Notes: generated by a model from the letters alone, not told the origin. 64,000 bases of DNA from Acidobacteriota bacterium (GCA_020845575.1 JADLFL010000018.1:1-64000), one strand, 5' to 3'. Positions 1 to 9,971 are shown, counted from the first letter of the stretch. Numbers and translations are program-made.

Positions 1-298
1 CCTCCGACCCGTCCTTGAACGTGTCGGGCACGATGCCTGTGTAGTTGGCACGCACGACCTGGCCGTTGTGCGTCACCTCGAACCGGTAGTCGAGCGAGTC
101 CGCCTTCCGGCGCACGTCCGACGCGTGTCCGTGCAACTGCAGCCGCTTGCCGTACCAGTCGGCCGGCTGCGTCATCACCTCGTCCACGTGTTTGTAGTAC
201 TGCGTGTCCTCGCGAAGGCTCGAGTAGAGCATGGCGCTGAACGCCACGCCGAGGACCAGGGTCGAAATCGCGATTTTGGCCGTTTTTGATCCGCTCAT
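1..298 (-). CDS. ccmE: Cytochrome c maturation protein CcmE, N-terminal part (partial)
   Basis: The gene runs off the left edge; 99 codons are visible. The product starts MSGSKTAKIA and has one hydrophobic segment (about residues 8-24) that would anchor it in the inner membrane. It continues with the OB-fold segment YGKRLQLHG and ends in YTGIVPDTFKDGSE, which fits the CcmE pattern in which YxGxxPDxF leads to the G-rich strand. CcmE is the periplasmic haem chaperone of System I cytochrome c maturation. The haem-binding His lies in the missing C-terminal third, so activity cannot be judged. A user of this pathway, the dihaem cytochrome at 46.4 kb, is in the window. The identification rests on this short match. 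Confidence 0.72.
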   Translation of the reverse strand, partial: MSGSKTAKIAISTLVLGVAFSAMLYSSLREDTQYYKHVDEVMTQPADWYGKRLQLHGHASDVRRKADSLDYRFEVTHNGQVVRANYTGIVPDTFKDGSE

Positions 299-386
299 GA
301 TGTGACGTGGGCCCAGGAACCGCCGGACGGCCCACGAAGCGAATTATGACCCCGTTAGCCGGTCAGCGCCACCGTCGGCTGACGAA

Positions 387-400
387 CGGGTTGAAACCCG
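387..400. repeat. Short palindrome CGGGT-TGAA-ACCCG
   Basis: A perfect small stem with a TGAA loop lies between divergent ccmE and the 3' end of maf. It has the same core (GGTTGAAACC) as the palindrome at 10571-10592 and is likewise followed by CTCCAT. It may be one member of a dispersed family or a weak terminator for maf. Confidence 0.5.
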
Positions 401-436
401 GTCGCTCCATGTCCCGGAGGCTGGAGGCCAGGAGCC

Positions 437-997
437 TCAGCCCCTGGCACCCCACCGTCGCAGGCGTTCCGCGACCTGGGCGACCGGCAGACCGACGACG
501 TTGGTGTACGAACCGTCGATGCGCGTGACGAAACGGGAGGCCAGTCCCTGGATCCCGTACGCGCCGGCCTTCCCCTCCGGCTCGCCTGACGCGACGTACC
601 ACGCGATATCGTTCTCATCCAACGGGGCCATCCAGACCACGGTACGCTCGACGAATGTCTCCACATCGTCGCCGGAGCGCAGGGCCACGCCCGTCAGGAC
701 CTCGTGCGCGCGACCGGACAGCCGGCGCAGCATGCGCGCGGCCTCGGCCGCGTCTGCCGGCTTGTTCAGAATCGCGCCATCGCACACCACCGTGGTGTCG
801 GCCGCCAGCACCAGTTCGCCCGCGGCGCACGGAACGGCGTGCGCCTTGGTCAGGGCGAGCCGCTGCACGAGCGCGTCGGCCGCTTCGCCGACGTGTGGCG
901 TCTCGTCTGCATCCGCCACGCGAATCGTGAACGCGAATCCCGCCGCCGTCAGCAACGCGGCCCGACGCGGTGACGCCGACGCCAGCACGATCGTCAT
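437..997 (-). CDS. maf: Maf-family nucleoside triphosphate pyrophosphatase
   Basis: The 186-residue product is full length for the Maf/HAM1-like family, house-cleaning enzymes that hydrolyse non-canonical or methylated nucleotides to the monophosphate plus pyrophosphate. Visible hallmarks are LASASPRR near the N-terminus (residues 5-12), the ADTTVV strand, the LTGVAL strand, and the C-terminal stretch GKAGAYGIQG followed by GSYTNVVGLPV. The start codon lies inside the 3' end of the upstream DUF721 gene (4-nt overlap), so the two are probably translationally coupled. Substrate preference (dTTP/UTP versus m7GTP) cannot be read with confidence. Confidence 0.93.
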   Translation of the reverse strand: MTIVLASASPRRAALLTAAGFAFTIRVADADETPHVGEAADALVQRLALTKAHAVPCAAGELVLAADTTVVCDGAILNKPADAAEAARMLRRLSGRAHEVLTGVALRSGDDVETFVERTVVWMAPLDENDIAWYVASGEPEGKAGAYGIQGLASRFVTRIDGSYTNVVGLPVAQVAERLRRWGARG

Positions 998-1287
998 CGC
1001 GCGGCGGCCCGAGCGCCCGAGACGACGGCGAACCGGCGACCGCGGTCACCAAGCACATCGCGAAGACGCGCTTCGATGACGCGGCGATGCAGGTCGAGCT
1101 GTTCGGCGATTCTCGCGTCGCGCGCCTCCACGTACACGACGCCGCCCGCATCGCGCGTCGGCCGGCTCAGGCGCGCCAGCGCCCCGCCGACGGCCATGTG
1201 CCAGGCCGCCTCGACCTTCCCTGCGCTGTGTGGCTGGCTGGCGATGAGTTTCGTCACAGACGGCATCAATTGCTGCGTGGGCACCAC
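994..1287 (-). CDS. DUF721 (DciA-like) protein
   Basis: This 97-residue protein has the DUF721 layout: an early Trp (AAWHMAVG), a Gly-Gly turn, then the strand [15 protein letters not shown] and a helix [13 protein letters not shown]. In DciA, the best-studied relative, the domain helps load the replicative helicase DnaB; that role is family knowledge and is not shown here. The GTG start at 1287 is preceded by TATTCT with a 6-nt gap and no Shine-Dalgarno, a leaderless arrangement. It is the first gene of a two-gene unit with maf. The start is divergent from the thiolase gene 23 bp away. Confidence 0.75.
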   Translation of the reverse strand: MVPTQQLMPSVTKLIASQPHSAGKVEAAWHMAVGGALARLSRPTRDAGGVVYVEARDARIAEQLDLHRRVIEARLRDVLGDRGRRFAVVSGARAAAR

Positions 1288-1310
1288 GGGTGGAGAATAG
1301 CAGTCTCGCC

Positions 1311-2503
<1,193 letters not shown>

Positions 2504-2507
<4 letters not shown>

Positions 2508-3352
2508 TTCAGTCCATCGGCGTTGTCGGCTCGGGAACGATGGGGAACGGCATTGCGCAGACGTTTGCGCAGCATGAGTTCGCCGTGACGCTCGTCGACG
2601 TCTCTCCCGCCGCGCTCGAGCGGGCGAAGACGGCGATTGGCAGGAGCCTCGGCAAGTTCGTCGAGAAGGGCACGCTGACGGCTGCCGATCGCGACGCCAC
2701 GCTCGGCCGGCTCTCATGGCACGGGTCCATCGACGCCCTCGCCGACGCCCACTACATCGTCGAAGCGATCGTCGAACAGCGCGACGCCAAGCGTGCGCTG
2801 TTCGCGAAGCTCGATGCGTTAGCCGGAGCTGACGTGATTCTCGCGACGAACACTTCGTCGATCTCGATCACCGACATCGCCGCGGCGACGCAACGCCCCT
2901 CGCAGGTACTGGGCATGCACTTCCTGAACCCGGTGCCGCTGATGCCGCTCGTCGAGTTGATCCGCGGCCAGGCGACGTCCGACGCGTCGATGGCGGTCGC
3001 CGAGCACCTGTGCCGTCAGTTGCGGAAAACGGGCATCGCCGCCAACGACTACCCCGGCTTCATCGCCAACCGAATCCTGATGCCGATGATCAACGAGGCG
3101 GTGTTCGCGCTGATGGAAGGCGTGGGCACGGCCGAGGCGATCGACTCGGTGATGAAGCTCGGGATGAACCACCCGATGGGTCCGCTCGCGCTCGCCGACT
3201 TCATCGGCCTCGACGTGTGTCTGGCGATCCTCGACGTCCTGCATCAGGGCCTCGGCGACCCGAAGTACCGCGCCTGCCCCCTCCTCCGCCGCCTCGTCGC
3301 CGCCGGCCACCTCGGTCGCAAGTCAGGGCAGGGGTTCTACAGCTACGCGTGA
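2504..3352 (+). CDS. 3-hydroxybutyryl-CoA dehydrogenase
   Basis: The 282-residue product has the usual length of single-domain-pair HbdA/PaaH enzymes. The N-terminal Rossmann motif [13 protein letters not shown] binds NAD(H). It is followed by [15 protein letters not shown], the catalytic-His region [15 protein letters not shown] and the C-terminal helical domain starting [10 protein letters not shown]. It should reversibly oxidise (S)-3-hydroxyacyl-CoA to 3-ketoacyl-CoA in the cytoplasm. It overlaps the thiolase stop by 4 nt, so the two are coupled and catalyse consecutive steps. Whether the pathway runs toward degradation or toward polymer/butyrate synthesis is not visible. Confidence 0.95.
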
Positions 3353-3360
3353 AAACAGAA

Positions 3361-3513
3361 CCGGCAACGGGCAACCGGCAAACCGGCAACCGGTCGGAGC
3401 CGAACCTGTTCTTCAAGTGGCAGGGCCGGCTCTCCAAGTGGTAGGGCCGGCTCTCCGAGCCCGGCCTTTCGACATGCCCAACCGGTTGCCGGTTGCCGAT
3501 TGCCCGTTGCCGG
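3361..3513. repeat. Long inverted repeat with heptamer units flanking a 21-bp tandem duplication
   Basis: In this convergent intergenic space an arm at 3361-3394 built of CCGGCAA-type heptamers is matched in reverse complement by 3481-3513, with one extra A in the left arm and one substitution. Between them lie two tandem 21-bp copies (3415-3435 and 3436-3456, one mismatch) containing AGGGCCGGCTCTCC. A stem follows at 3445-3466 (GGCCGGCTC/GAGCCCGGCC) with TTTC after it. The structure could act as a bidirectional terminator between the dehydrogenase and the membrane hydrolase. Confidence 0.75.
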
Positions 3514-3525
3514 ACCCGGCTCCGC

Positions 3526-4068
3526 TCACATCCGCCTGTTGGCGACTCGGATGAGGCGCCAGTAGGTGAACGCGGCCAGCGGGGCCACGACGACGAGTTC
3601 GCGGGCGACGGCTGTCAGATTGTGCGCAAGGAAACCGTCCACCCAGTAGCGCCGCGAGATCGGCAGGAACAGGTGCAGGTCGGATTGGTAGTAGTCGGGC
3701 CGGAACGGCCAGAGCGCCATGACGCCGATCGGCGGCGTGGTGTCGTGCCCGAGCCAGTCGAGCAGCGGGTGCGTGAGGTAGGCCAGGCTCGCGGCGATGG
3801 CCCAGCGCCAGCCGCCCGTGACGACGCGCGCGATGAGCAACACAATCACCGCCGCGCCGACGCTATGCGTGTACATCGAGTGCACACCGAAGAGCAGGTC
3901 GACGTCGGGCAGCGCGCCCAGCACGGCAAACGGGATCATCGCCAGGAGCGCCGTGTCGATGGGACGCTTGGCGGCCGGCGGGTCGATGGCACGAACGAGG
4001 GCGCGGGGGCCGGCGGCCAGCACGCCCACGGCCAGGCCGGCAAGGGCATGCCCCACGGGGCTGGGCAT
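3526..4068 (-). CDS. Membrane-bound metal-dependent hydrolase (YdjM/DUF457 type)
   Basis: From MPSPVGHALAG the protein has 180 residues and several hydrophobic segments, with the motif order of the YdjM family: an N-terminal His in VGHALAG, LPDVDLLFG, HSMYTHSVG and a later THPLLDWLGHD. These His/Asp residues probably bind a metal at the membrane face. The substrate is unknown for the family. The start at 4068 was chosen over one 36 nt upstream because it begins at the conserved N-terminus and because TACTGT lies 6 nt upstream (4075-4080) without a Shine-Dalgarno, as in other genes here. It is transcribed divergently from recA. Confidence 0.78.
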   Translation of the reverse strand: MPSPVGHALAGLAVGVLAAGPRALVRAIDPPAAKRPIDTALLAMIPFAVLGALPDVDLLFGVHSMYTHSVGAAVIVLLIARVVTGGWRWAIAASLAYLTHPLLDWLGHDTTPPIGVMALWPFRPDYYQSDLHLFLPISRRYWVDGFLAHNLTAVARELVVVAPLAAFTYWRLIRVANRRM

Positions 4069-4109
4069 CAGAGGACAGTAGCAATCCCTGCCACGCGCCG
4101 GCAACCTGG

Positions 4110-4215
4110 GGTGTGCATTTGCTGCACGCCTCAGACAGAGAGGCGAAAGTGATGCGATTCCGCAAATGACTATTTCATAGGTCTTTAGAGACAGTAGCCG
4201 CCTTCACTTTCGCTT
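4110..4215. promoter_or_regulatory. Candidate operator dyads upstream of recA
   Basis: Two dyads precede the recA promoter. One is GGTGTGCA (4110-4117) with TGCACGCC (4123-4130), 7 of 8 positions paired. The other is AGGCGAAAGTGA (4141-4152) mirrored by TCACTTTCGCTT (4204-4215), 11 of 12 paired, and its right arm runs into the recA -35 box. Such placement would suit a repressor such as LexA, but the motif does not match a LexA box I recognise. Confidence 0.4.
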
Positions 4216-4242
4216 GACTTGCGCCTGGCACATTCCTAGAAT
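4214..4242 (+). promoter_or_regulatory. Sigma-70-type promoter of recA
   Basis: TTGACT (4214-4219) and TAGAAT (4237-4242) are separated by 17 bp, close to the housekeeping consensus and the clearest such promoter in the window. Transcription would start near 4249, giving an approximately 80-nt leader that ends in AAGGAG (4315-4320), 9 nt before the recA ATG. Confidence 0.8.
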
Positions 4243-4329
4243 GCCCAAGGCGGCAGACACGCAATAGGGCCGCCGCGGCCCAACGCGTACGGACCAGCCA
4301 CGTTTCATCACCGCAAGGAGTTTCGAGTC

Positions 4330-5358
4330 ATGCCCGTTGACGACATCAAGGAACGCGTTCGTGCCATCGAGATGGCCGTTGGCCAGATCGAGAAGCAGTT
4401 CGGGAAGGGCTCGATCATGCGGTTGGGCCAGAAGGACGCCGTCGCCATCCCCAGCATCTCCACGGGTGCCATCAGCCTGGACTACGCCCTCGGCGTGGGC
4501 GGTGTGCCGCGGGGCCGTGTCATCGAGGTCTTCGGTCCGGAGTCCTCCGGCAAGACCACGCTGGCCCTGCAGGTGATCGCGCAGGCCCAGATGCTGGGCG
4601 GGATGGCGGCGTTTGTCGACGCCGAGCACGCGCTCGACGCGTCCTACGCGCAGAAGTTGGGCGTGAACCTCGAAGACCTGCTCGTGTCGCAGCCCGACAA
4701 CGGTGAACAGGCGCTCGAGATCGTCGAGGTGCTCGTCCGCTCCGGCAGCGTCGACGTGATCGTGGTCGACTCGGTGGCCGCGCTCGTGCCGCGCGCCGAA
4801 ATCGAGGGCGAGATGGGCGACGCGCAGGTGGGCCTGCAGGCGCGCCTCATGTCGCAGGCCCTGCGCAAGCTCACCGGCGTGGTGGCCAAGAGCAAGACCT
4901 GCCTGATCTTCATCAACCAGCTGCGCGAGAAGATCGGCGTGATGTTCGGCAACCCCGAGACGACCACCGGTGGCCGCGCGCTGAAGTTCTACTCGTCGGT
5001 GCGCATCGACATCCGCCGCATCGGCGCGATCAAGGATGGCGATCAGGTGACCGGCGGACGCACGCGCGTGAAGATCGTCAAGAACAAGGTGGCGCCGCCC
5101 TTCCGCGAAGCGGAATTCGACATCATGTACGGCGAAGGCATCTCGCGCGCGGGCGACCTGCTCGACCTCGCCGTCGATCGCAAGATCGTCGACAAGAGCG
5201 GCACATGGTTCTCGTACAGCGGCGAACGCCTCGGCCAGGGCCGCGAGAACGCCAAGCAGTTCCTCAAGGACAACCCCGCGACCTACCAGGCCATCGAGGA
5301 ACGTCTCCGCAAGGAGCTCGGCCTCGCCGCCCCAACCGCCGAGCCCGTCGCCGGATAG
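4330..5358 (+). CDS. recA: Recombinase RecA
   Basis: The 342-residue product is full length. It carries the Walker A loop GPESSGKT (residues 69-76), the adjacent catalytic-Glu strand [19 protein letters not shown], loop L1 region [30 protein letters not shown] (L2) and [12 protein letters not shown]. It forms the ATP-dependent filament on single-stranded DNA for homologous recombination and SOS signalling. The start is fixed by AAGGAG 9 nt upstream. It has its own promoter with a dyad overlapping the -35 box, so damage control is plausible. It is monocistronic, ending at a stem-loop before a convergent gene. Confidence 0.99.
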   Translation: MPVDDIKERVRAIEMAVGQIEKQFGKGSIMRLGQKDAVAIPSISTGAISLDYALGVGGVPRGRVIEVFGPESSGKTTLALQVIAQAQMLGGMAAFVDAEHALDASYAQKLGVNLEDLLVSQPDNGEQALEIVEVLVRSGSVDVIVVDSVAALVPRAEIEGEMGDAQVGLQARLMSQALRKLTGVVAKSKTCLIFINQLREKIGVMFGNPETTTGGRALKFYSSVRIDIRRIGAIKDGDQVTGGRTRVKIVKNKVAPPFREAEFDIMYGEGISRAGDLLDLAVDRKIVDKSGTWFSYSGERLGQGRENAKQFLKDNPATYQAIEERLRKELGLAAPTAEPVAG

Positions 5359-5388
5359 TCGACCACAGCGTTCCTCTCCCGATCTGTA

Positions 5389-5410
5389 GGGGCACCCCTT
5401 GTGGGTGCCC
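5389..5410. terminator. Stem-loop between convergent recA and desaturase genes
   Basis: GGGCACCC (5390-5397) pairs perfectly with GGGTGCCC (5403-5410) across a 5-nt loop. There is no strong T-run, so it may end transcription weakly in both directions or stabilise the 3' end. Confidence 0.6.
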
Positions 5411-5415
5411 GTTCG

Positions 5416-6585
5416 TCACTGTCGTCTCGACGAGCGCCTGAACGGATACAGCAACTGCTTCATCCACCCCACCGGTACGTCTGATGTGCTGGCAAGGCCG
5501 TACTGCGTCGGCCAGTGGCCCGGCAGGTAGTACGTCCCGAACAGGAGATCCCACAGCGGCGTGTGCACGGCGAAGTTCTTGTCGAGCGCGTCGCGCTCCG
5601 CGCTGTGGTGCCAGTGGTGGAACGCGGGCGTCGCAACGAATCGACCGAGCGCGTGGAACTCCCATCGGACGTTGGCGTGGATGAACGTCGCCTGCGCGGC
5701 GACGAGGAACACGTAGACCATCAGGGCCTGCCTGGAGAACCCGAAGACGAAGATCGGGACGTAGGTCAGGCCGCGCGTGAGGATCACGTCCACCAGATGC
5801 AGGCGCGAGCCTGCCAGCCAGTCCATCTCCTCCACCGAGTGGTGAATCGCGTGGAAACGCCACAGCACGGGCACCGCGTGGAACGCGCGATGCACCCAGT
5901 ACTGCGTCAGGTCGGCAACGAGTACCATCGCGAAGACCTGCACGAGCAGCGGCAGCGCCGCGATCGTGCGCTCGATGGTCGCCACGCGCGCCCAGTCGAA
6001 CAGCACGAGCGCCGGCGTCAGAGTCAGAAGCGTCAGCACTTCGACCAGCAACGAGTTCACGAAGAAGTACGACAGGTCCACGAGCCAGTGCCGGCGGAAC
6101 ACCGCCTGCGTCGTCTTCAAGGCAAACAGCCGCTCGAGCGGCACGAAGACCGCTGAATACAGCAGGAGGTTCAGCACGAAGAAGTCCGCGGCCAGCCAGG
6201 ACGATGCCCCCGTGACGGCGGTGTCCACGCCGACGCGCGACCCGCCGAGCAATGCCGCGGCGAGCGTGAATCCGATGCCCGTGAGGGCGAGCGCCTTGTT
6301 CGCACGGAGCATGGCGCTGACAGTGCCGAGGAGGAACGACGCGACGAGCGTCAGGTGAATCGCCGCGCGCAGGTACGGTGAGGCGTAGAGCGGGCGCAAT
6401 TCGCCAAAGGCGACGTATGTCGGGAAATGAAGACCGAGCACCAGACCGAGCCCGGCGATGCCCAGCAGGGCGGACATCAACCCGCTGATGAAGCCATGCC
6501 CGACAGACGTCGCCTCCGACGTCCTGAGCGCGAGGTGCGCGTGACGCCGTGGCGCCCTCCCGCCGTCACGCACGGATCCCGTCAT
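5416..6585 (-). CDS. Sterol desaturase / fatty acid hydroxylase family membrane protein
   Basis: The 389-residue protein is hydrophobic, with about six or more membrane segments from residue 35 to 300. It then shows the di-iron histidine boxes of the superfamily: HRAFH at 232-236, HAIHH at 245-249 and HHWHH at 323-327, with a further His at 303. These ligands suit an O2-dependent C-H oxidation of a membrane lipid; the substrate is unknown. The first ~30 residues are polar and Arg-rich and have no clear role, and no Shine-Dalgarno or -10 hexamer supports the first ATG. A later start near residue 37 is possible. Its 5' end adjoins tRNA-Phe on the same strand. Confidence 0.88.
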   Translation of the reverse strand: MTGSVRDGGRAPRRHAHLALRTSEATSVGHGFISGLMSALLGIAGLGLVLGLHFPTYVAFGELRPLYASPYLRAAIHLTLVASFLLGTVSAMLRANKALALTGIGFTLAAALLGGSRVGVDTAVTGASSWLAADFFVLNLLLYSAVFVPLERLFALKTTQAVFRRHWLVDLSYFFVNSLLVEVLTLLTLTPALVLFDWARVATIERTIAALPLLVQVFAMVLVADLTQYWVHRAFHAVPVLWRFHAIHHSVEEMDWLAGSRLHLVDVILTRGLTYVPIFVFGFSRQALMVYVFLVAAQATFIHANVRWEFHALGRFVATPAFHHWHHSAERDALDKNFAVHTPLWDLLFGTYYLPGHWPTQYGLASTSDVPVGWMKQLLYPFRRSSRRQ

Positions 6586-6653
6586 CCGTCATCCAATCGG
6601 TCAGGCGCTCGAACGCCTTGACTCGACAACGTCCACTGACAGGGAAGAGGAAA

Positions 6654-6729
6654 TGGTGCCGAGGGCCAGAATCGAACTGGCGACACTACGATTTTCAGTC
6701 GTATGCTCTACCAACTGAGCTACCTCGGC
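6654..6729 (-). tRNA. tRNA-Phe (anticodon GAA), CCA encoded
   Basis: The reverse strand folds into a complete 76-nt cloverleaf. The acceptor stem GCCGAGG pairs with CCTCGGC, followed by discriminator A and an encoded CCA (6656-6654). The D-arm contains CAGTTGGTAGAGC. The anticodon stem TACGA/TCGTA encloses CTGAAAA, giving GAA. The T-arm is GCCAG-TTCGATT-CTGGC. All features are standard for tRNA-Phe. Confidence 0.97.
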
Positions 6730-7028
6730 ACGAGGTGCGCGGCGGGAACAACCTGCGAAGAATAGCACAGGCCGCCTAACGGGCTGAAGCGCTTCTGAAG
6801 TTGGTGTAGGGGCCGGCCCCCTACATCTGCGGGAGAGGTGTGTGCGAGGGGGCGCCGCGTCCCGCGCCGGTCGCGCCGACGCAGCGCGAAGGCGGATGAG
6901 TCCGCTCGATTGCGACGAAAAGGCGCCGCGAGAGGGAACTGTTTGCGGCGTTCTTGCAGAAGTGCCCTGTCCGGAAGCTCTGGCGGACTGGCTCGGCGTT
7001 TGCTCTTGCGTGGAGCACCGTGAGCGAC
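6730..7028. other. Intergenic stretch without a recognisable gene
   Basis: Reading both strands I see no convincing coding region here. It holds the upstream region of tRNA-Phe and a near-perfect palindrome at 6805-6825 (TGTAGGGG-CCGG-CCCCCTACA) that resembles other palindromic elements in the window. Confidence 0.6.
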
Positions 7029-7406
7029 ATGCAGACTTCATCGACGGTGCTGCAGTTCCCATCCGACGGCAGGCGCGGCCGACGCATCGAGCCGCTGTCC
7101 TCCGGCGTTGCCCCACTCCCCGAGTTGCCGGGCGACCTCCTTGGTCCTCGTACGCCGGCGATCCCGCCGATCGGCAAGGATCGGGAGCGCGTCCTGCTCG
7201 ACGCCTGGCGCGAGGCGCACTGGTCGCTCCGCATGGCCCTGCAGGAAGTGGCACGTCAGCGGCCAGAGATCGGTCTCGACGCGCTGTACGACCACGCGCG
7301 TCGCTGCGACAACCTCCTCGCCGACTTCTACCAGGCCCGTGCCGAACTGCTCGCGCGAGAGGTGCGCGACCTGCAAGCCGCTCTCGCCAGCAGTGCCAGG
7401 GGTTGA
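7029..7406 (+). CDS. Hypothetical protein, small
   Basis: I do not recognise this 125-residue protein. From MQTSST it has a Pro/Gly-rich first half, then a charged helical stretch (about residues 55-120, DRERVLLDAWREAHWSLRMA onward) ending in a predicted coiled coil rich in Leu/Ala/Glu. GTG at 7020 is an alternative start, with GGAG at 7012-7015. Its last codons and stop (SARG) are written by the dispersed element starting GCCAGGGGTTGA at 7395, so the 3' end appears to have been fixed by repeat insertion. Codon use is like its neighbours. It may be real, but no family match supports it. Confidence 0.4.
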   Translation: MQTSSTVLQFPSDGRRGRRIEPLSSGVAPLPELPGDLLGPRTPAIPPIGKDRERVLLDAWREAHWSLRMALQEVARQRPEIGLDALYDHARRCDNLLADFYQARAELLAREVRDLQAALASSARG

Positions 7407-7419
7407 CAGTGATGTCCGT

Positions 7420-7440
7420 CCGCCGGATGAAATCCGGCGG
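7420..7440. repeat. Palindrome CCGCCGGAT-GAA-ATCCGGCGG
   Basis: A perfect 9-bp stem with a GAA loop lies just downstream of the small hypothetical gene and upstream of the 3' end of the DUF2490 gene. It resembles the other TGAA/GA-looped palindromes here and could serve as a terminator. Confidence 0.65.
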
Positions 7441-7524
7441 CTACCCTGCCCTGTGCTGGCCGGGCGACCTGTCGCGCCGTAGCCCGCGTAGGGCGCAGGC
7501 CGACGCCCGGCCCGATCCTCCGTT

Positions 7525-8235
7525 CTACTTTCCTGCGGTGTACGTCAGCCACGTGAACAGCGTGTGGCCGTGACGGGGGGCGCGAGTAGCGGTGGATGAG
7601 ACGAACTGCCACACGTAACCGGACTCCAACGTGACGCGCTTGCCCAGCGGGCGGATCACCGTGGCCATCACGCGGTTCTGATCGAAGCCCTGTTGCGGCC
7701 CTCCGCGCGTGTCGTCGAGCGTCACGAAGTATTCGTTCCACAGCGCTGCCGTCCAGCGGCTCGCGCCGAGCGGACGCGTCAGGCGCGCCATGGTGCGCAG
7801 GCGATGCGACGAGTCCTGCCACGCATCGAGGAACCGTTGCTCCACGCGGATGCGGATCGACGGCGTCCACTTCCCCACGTTCGGGAACGTCGTGCTCAGT
7901 TGCTGCCACACCCGCTGCTCGTCGTCCGCGCGCTGACCGTCGGTCCAGCGAGCGACCGTCGCCACACCGCCCCACAGCGTCGCACGCCGCCCGAGCCGGC
8001 GCCCGACCGATCCGCGCACGATGGCTTCATGCCGTTCGGAGAGGTCCTCCTTCCACCGCGGCTGCACCTCGGTCTGCAGCGTCCACTGTTCGCCGATCGG
8101 TATGAGCGCGACCAGCAGCAGCCACGCCTGCACGTCGTGCGTGGCAGGACCTGTCGCCTCCTGCGCGCGCGCCACACCCACACTCAGCACCACTCCCACG
8201 GCCAACGCCAGGACCATACGCACGATCACGCTCAC
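7525..8235 (-). CDS. DUF2490 family outer-membrane-type protein
   Basis: The 236-residue product has a signal peptide (MVLALAVGVVLS...ARAQ, cleavage near residue 25). The rest is built of alternating amphipathic strands with many aromatic ends, such as DVQAWLLL, TLQTEVQPRW, RVEQRFL, WTAALWNEYFVTL and TLESGYVWQFV, typical of DUF2490 beta-barrels. The function of the family is unknown. The GTG start at 8235 was chosen because GGAGG lies 6 nt upstream and GTGA overlaps the stop of the esterase gene by 4 nt, so the two are coupled. The pairing suggests a surface protein made together with a secreted esterase. Confidence 0.72.
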   Translation of the reverse strand: MSVIVRMVLALAVGVVLSVGVARAQEATGPATHDVQAWLLLVALIPIGEQWTLQTEVQPRWKEDLSERHEAIVRGSVGRRLGRRATLWGGVATVARWTDGQRADDEQRVWQQLSTTFPNVGKWTPSIRIRVEQRFLDAWQDSSHRLRTMARLTRPLGASRWTAALWNEYFVTLDDTRGGPQQGFDQNRVMATVIRPLGKRVTLESGYVWQFVSSTATRAPRHGHTLFTWLTYTAGK

Positions 8236-9971
8236 AACGTCCTCCCGAGCATCCTTGCCACGACGCGCATCCCACCGGCGCGCTGCAACCCTGGCACGAA
8301 GCACGCCTTCTCGAGTGTCGCATCATCGCCGGCCAACGTTGCCACGTCGAAGGTGACGCGGTGCCCGCCACCGGCAGCGGCAACGGCCACGGCCGCCCAA
8401 TAGCGCGCATCGCCCACGGCGAGCACGTCAGCCGCGACGCCCGACGGCAGCGTCGCAAGTGCCGCCGCGATGTCTTGGACGCGCGCCTGATCGTCGCTGA
8501 CGTTGAACGTCAGCCAGTGGTTGTGCGTCCTGGCACGCGGAGCCACCGATTCGCCCGTCTGGAACACTTCGACGATGAGGACGGGGCGACGCGCCTTGCG
8601 TGCGGCGGCGACCTCCGCGAGCGCGGCGCCTGCTGCGCGTCCCTCCGGGTGAATCACCACCAGCGGCCGGCCCTTGCCGGGCGTCCACGTGCTCGGCACG
8701 CGATCCCCCTGACCGCGCGTGATGATGCCGGCCCCGTCTCGCGTGGCCGTCACTTCGTCCGGCAGCGCGAGGATGCGACGCAACATTGTCCGCAGCGCCG
8801 CGTCGTCCTGCACGGCATCGGACTGCGCGGTGGCGGCACGTCGCCAGTCGGCGAACAGGCTGTCGTAGGTCGCGGCGTGGGTGGGCAGCGTTCGGCCCAT
8901 CAGCGCCAGCATGTCTCCCGGCTTCTCCACCGGCGCCGACCGTTCCTTCCCCTCGTCGGCCCGGCCGAACGCCTGTCGATCCATGAAGCGATACACCGCC
9001 TCGCGCGACGTCTGGTTGTAGTTGTGCGGCGCGTCCACCTGCAGGTGCGACAGACGATCGGCAGCCCCGTACAGGTCGTAGATCCGTCTGATCGCCGGGT
9101 ACTCCTCGTTCGGCACCTGCCTGGTCCAGTCGCCGGTCGCCGAGACCAGGAGCATCGGCTTGGGCGCGAAGGCGGCCGCGATGTCGAGATTGCTGATACC
9201 CAGGCGCAGGCCCGGTGCGTTCTCGCAATACGAGCCGCCCTGCATGTACGCCGACACCATGTTGACGGGGGCCGCGTACGCGATGCGGTCGTCGACGGCC
9301 GCGAGCAGGAACGTCTGCGTCGCACCGCCCGACGCACCGGTCGCCCCGATGCGTGTCGCGTCGACATCCGGCAGCGACGTCAGGAAATCCACCACGCGAA
9401 TCGAGTTCCAGAGTTGCAGGCCGAGCGGACCGAATGACCACAGTGTCTCGCGCGGACCATGGAACGAGTGCGGCACCTGCATGGTGTCGTCGTACCCGAC
9501 CATGTCGTAGATGAAGACCACATGACCGCGGCGCGCGAGGTTGGCAGCACGCATGGGCACCGACGCGAGCGGTTGATGTTCGAGCCTGCCGTAGTTCCAG
9601 TGGCCGTGCGGCGAGACCACGGCGGGATGCGGGCCCGGCGTGGCCGGCACGTACAGGTTGCCGCCGAGGAAGAACCCGGGCCACGTCTCGAGCAGGACCT
9701 TCTCGATCGTGTAACCGTCTCGTTGCAGTTTCCCGAAGCGCTGTGCGTGCAGCGGTGTCTTCTCCGGCATCGGGTCGAGCCCCGCAGCCGTGAGCACCTG
9801 TTGCCGCACACGCGTGCGGTGACGCTCCCAGGCCTCCTTCGTGTCGAACGGCTGCAACACCACATGCGTGTCCGTGTCGGGGACGTCGACATTGCGCCGA
9901 TCGGCGACATCCGCCGCGAGCGGAGGGGCGATTGGGGCCTGCAACAGCGCAACGAGCAGCAATGGCAGCAT
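8232..9971 (-). CDS. Secreted alpha/beta hydrolase (acetyl xylan esterase-like)
   Basis: From MLPLLLVALL the product has 579 residues with an N-terminal signal peptide (about 20 residues). An alpha/beta-hydrolase core follows: GGNLYVPA and HPAVVSPHGHWNYG strands, then the nucleophile elbow GATGASGG with Ser214 and Gly-Gly after it, and a likely catalytic His in DAPHNYNQ. A second half (about 360-579) is less conserved. It should be a periplasmic or secreted esterase acting on acylated sugars or related esters; the exact substrate is unknown. The start at 9971 is supported by TAGAGT (9979-9984) 7 nt upstream without a Shine-Dalgarno; an ATG 72 nt further upstream would leave a long polar leader. 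Confidence 0.8.
   Translation of the reverse strand: MLPLLLVALLQAPIAPPLAADVADRRNVDVPDTDTHVVLQPFDTKEAWERHRTRVRQQVLTAAGLDPMPEKTPLHAQRFGKLQRDGYTIEKVLLETWPGFFLGGNLYVPATPGPHPAVVSPHGHWNYGRLEHQPLASVPMRAANLARRGHVVFIYDMVGYDDTMQVPHSFHGPRETLWSFGPLGLQLWNSIRVVDFLTSLPDVDATRIGATGASGGATQTFLLAAVDDRIAYAAPVNMVSAYMQGGSYCENAPGLRLGISNLDIAAAFAPKPMLLVSATGDWTRQVPNEEYPAIRRIYDLYGAADRLSHLQVDAPHNYNQTSREAVYRFMDRQAFGRADEGKERSAPVEKPGDMLALMGRTLPTHAATYDSLFADWRRAATAQSDAVQDDAALRTMLRRILALPDEVTATRDGAGIITRGQGDRVPSTWTPGKGRPLVVIHPEGRAAGAALAEVAAARKARRPVLIVEVFQTGESVAPRARTHNHWLTFNVSDDQARVQDIAAALATLPSGVAADVLAVGDARYWAAVAVAAAGGGHRVTFDVATLAGDDATLEKACFVPGLQRAGGMRVVARMLGRTL

Noticed and set aside
3415-3456. Two tandem 21-bp repeats considered as a CRISPR or tandem-repeat gene element
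   Set aside because: There are only two adjacent copies, without spacers or cas genes nearby; they fit an intergenic duplication.
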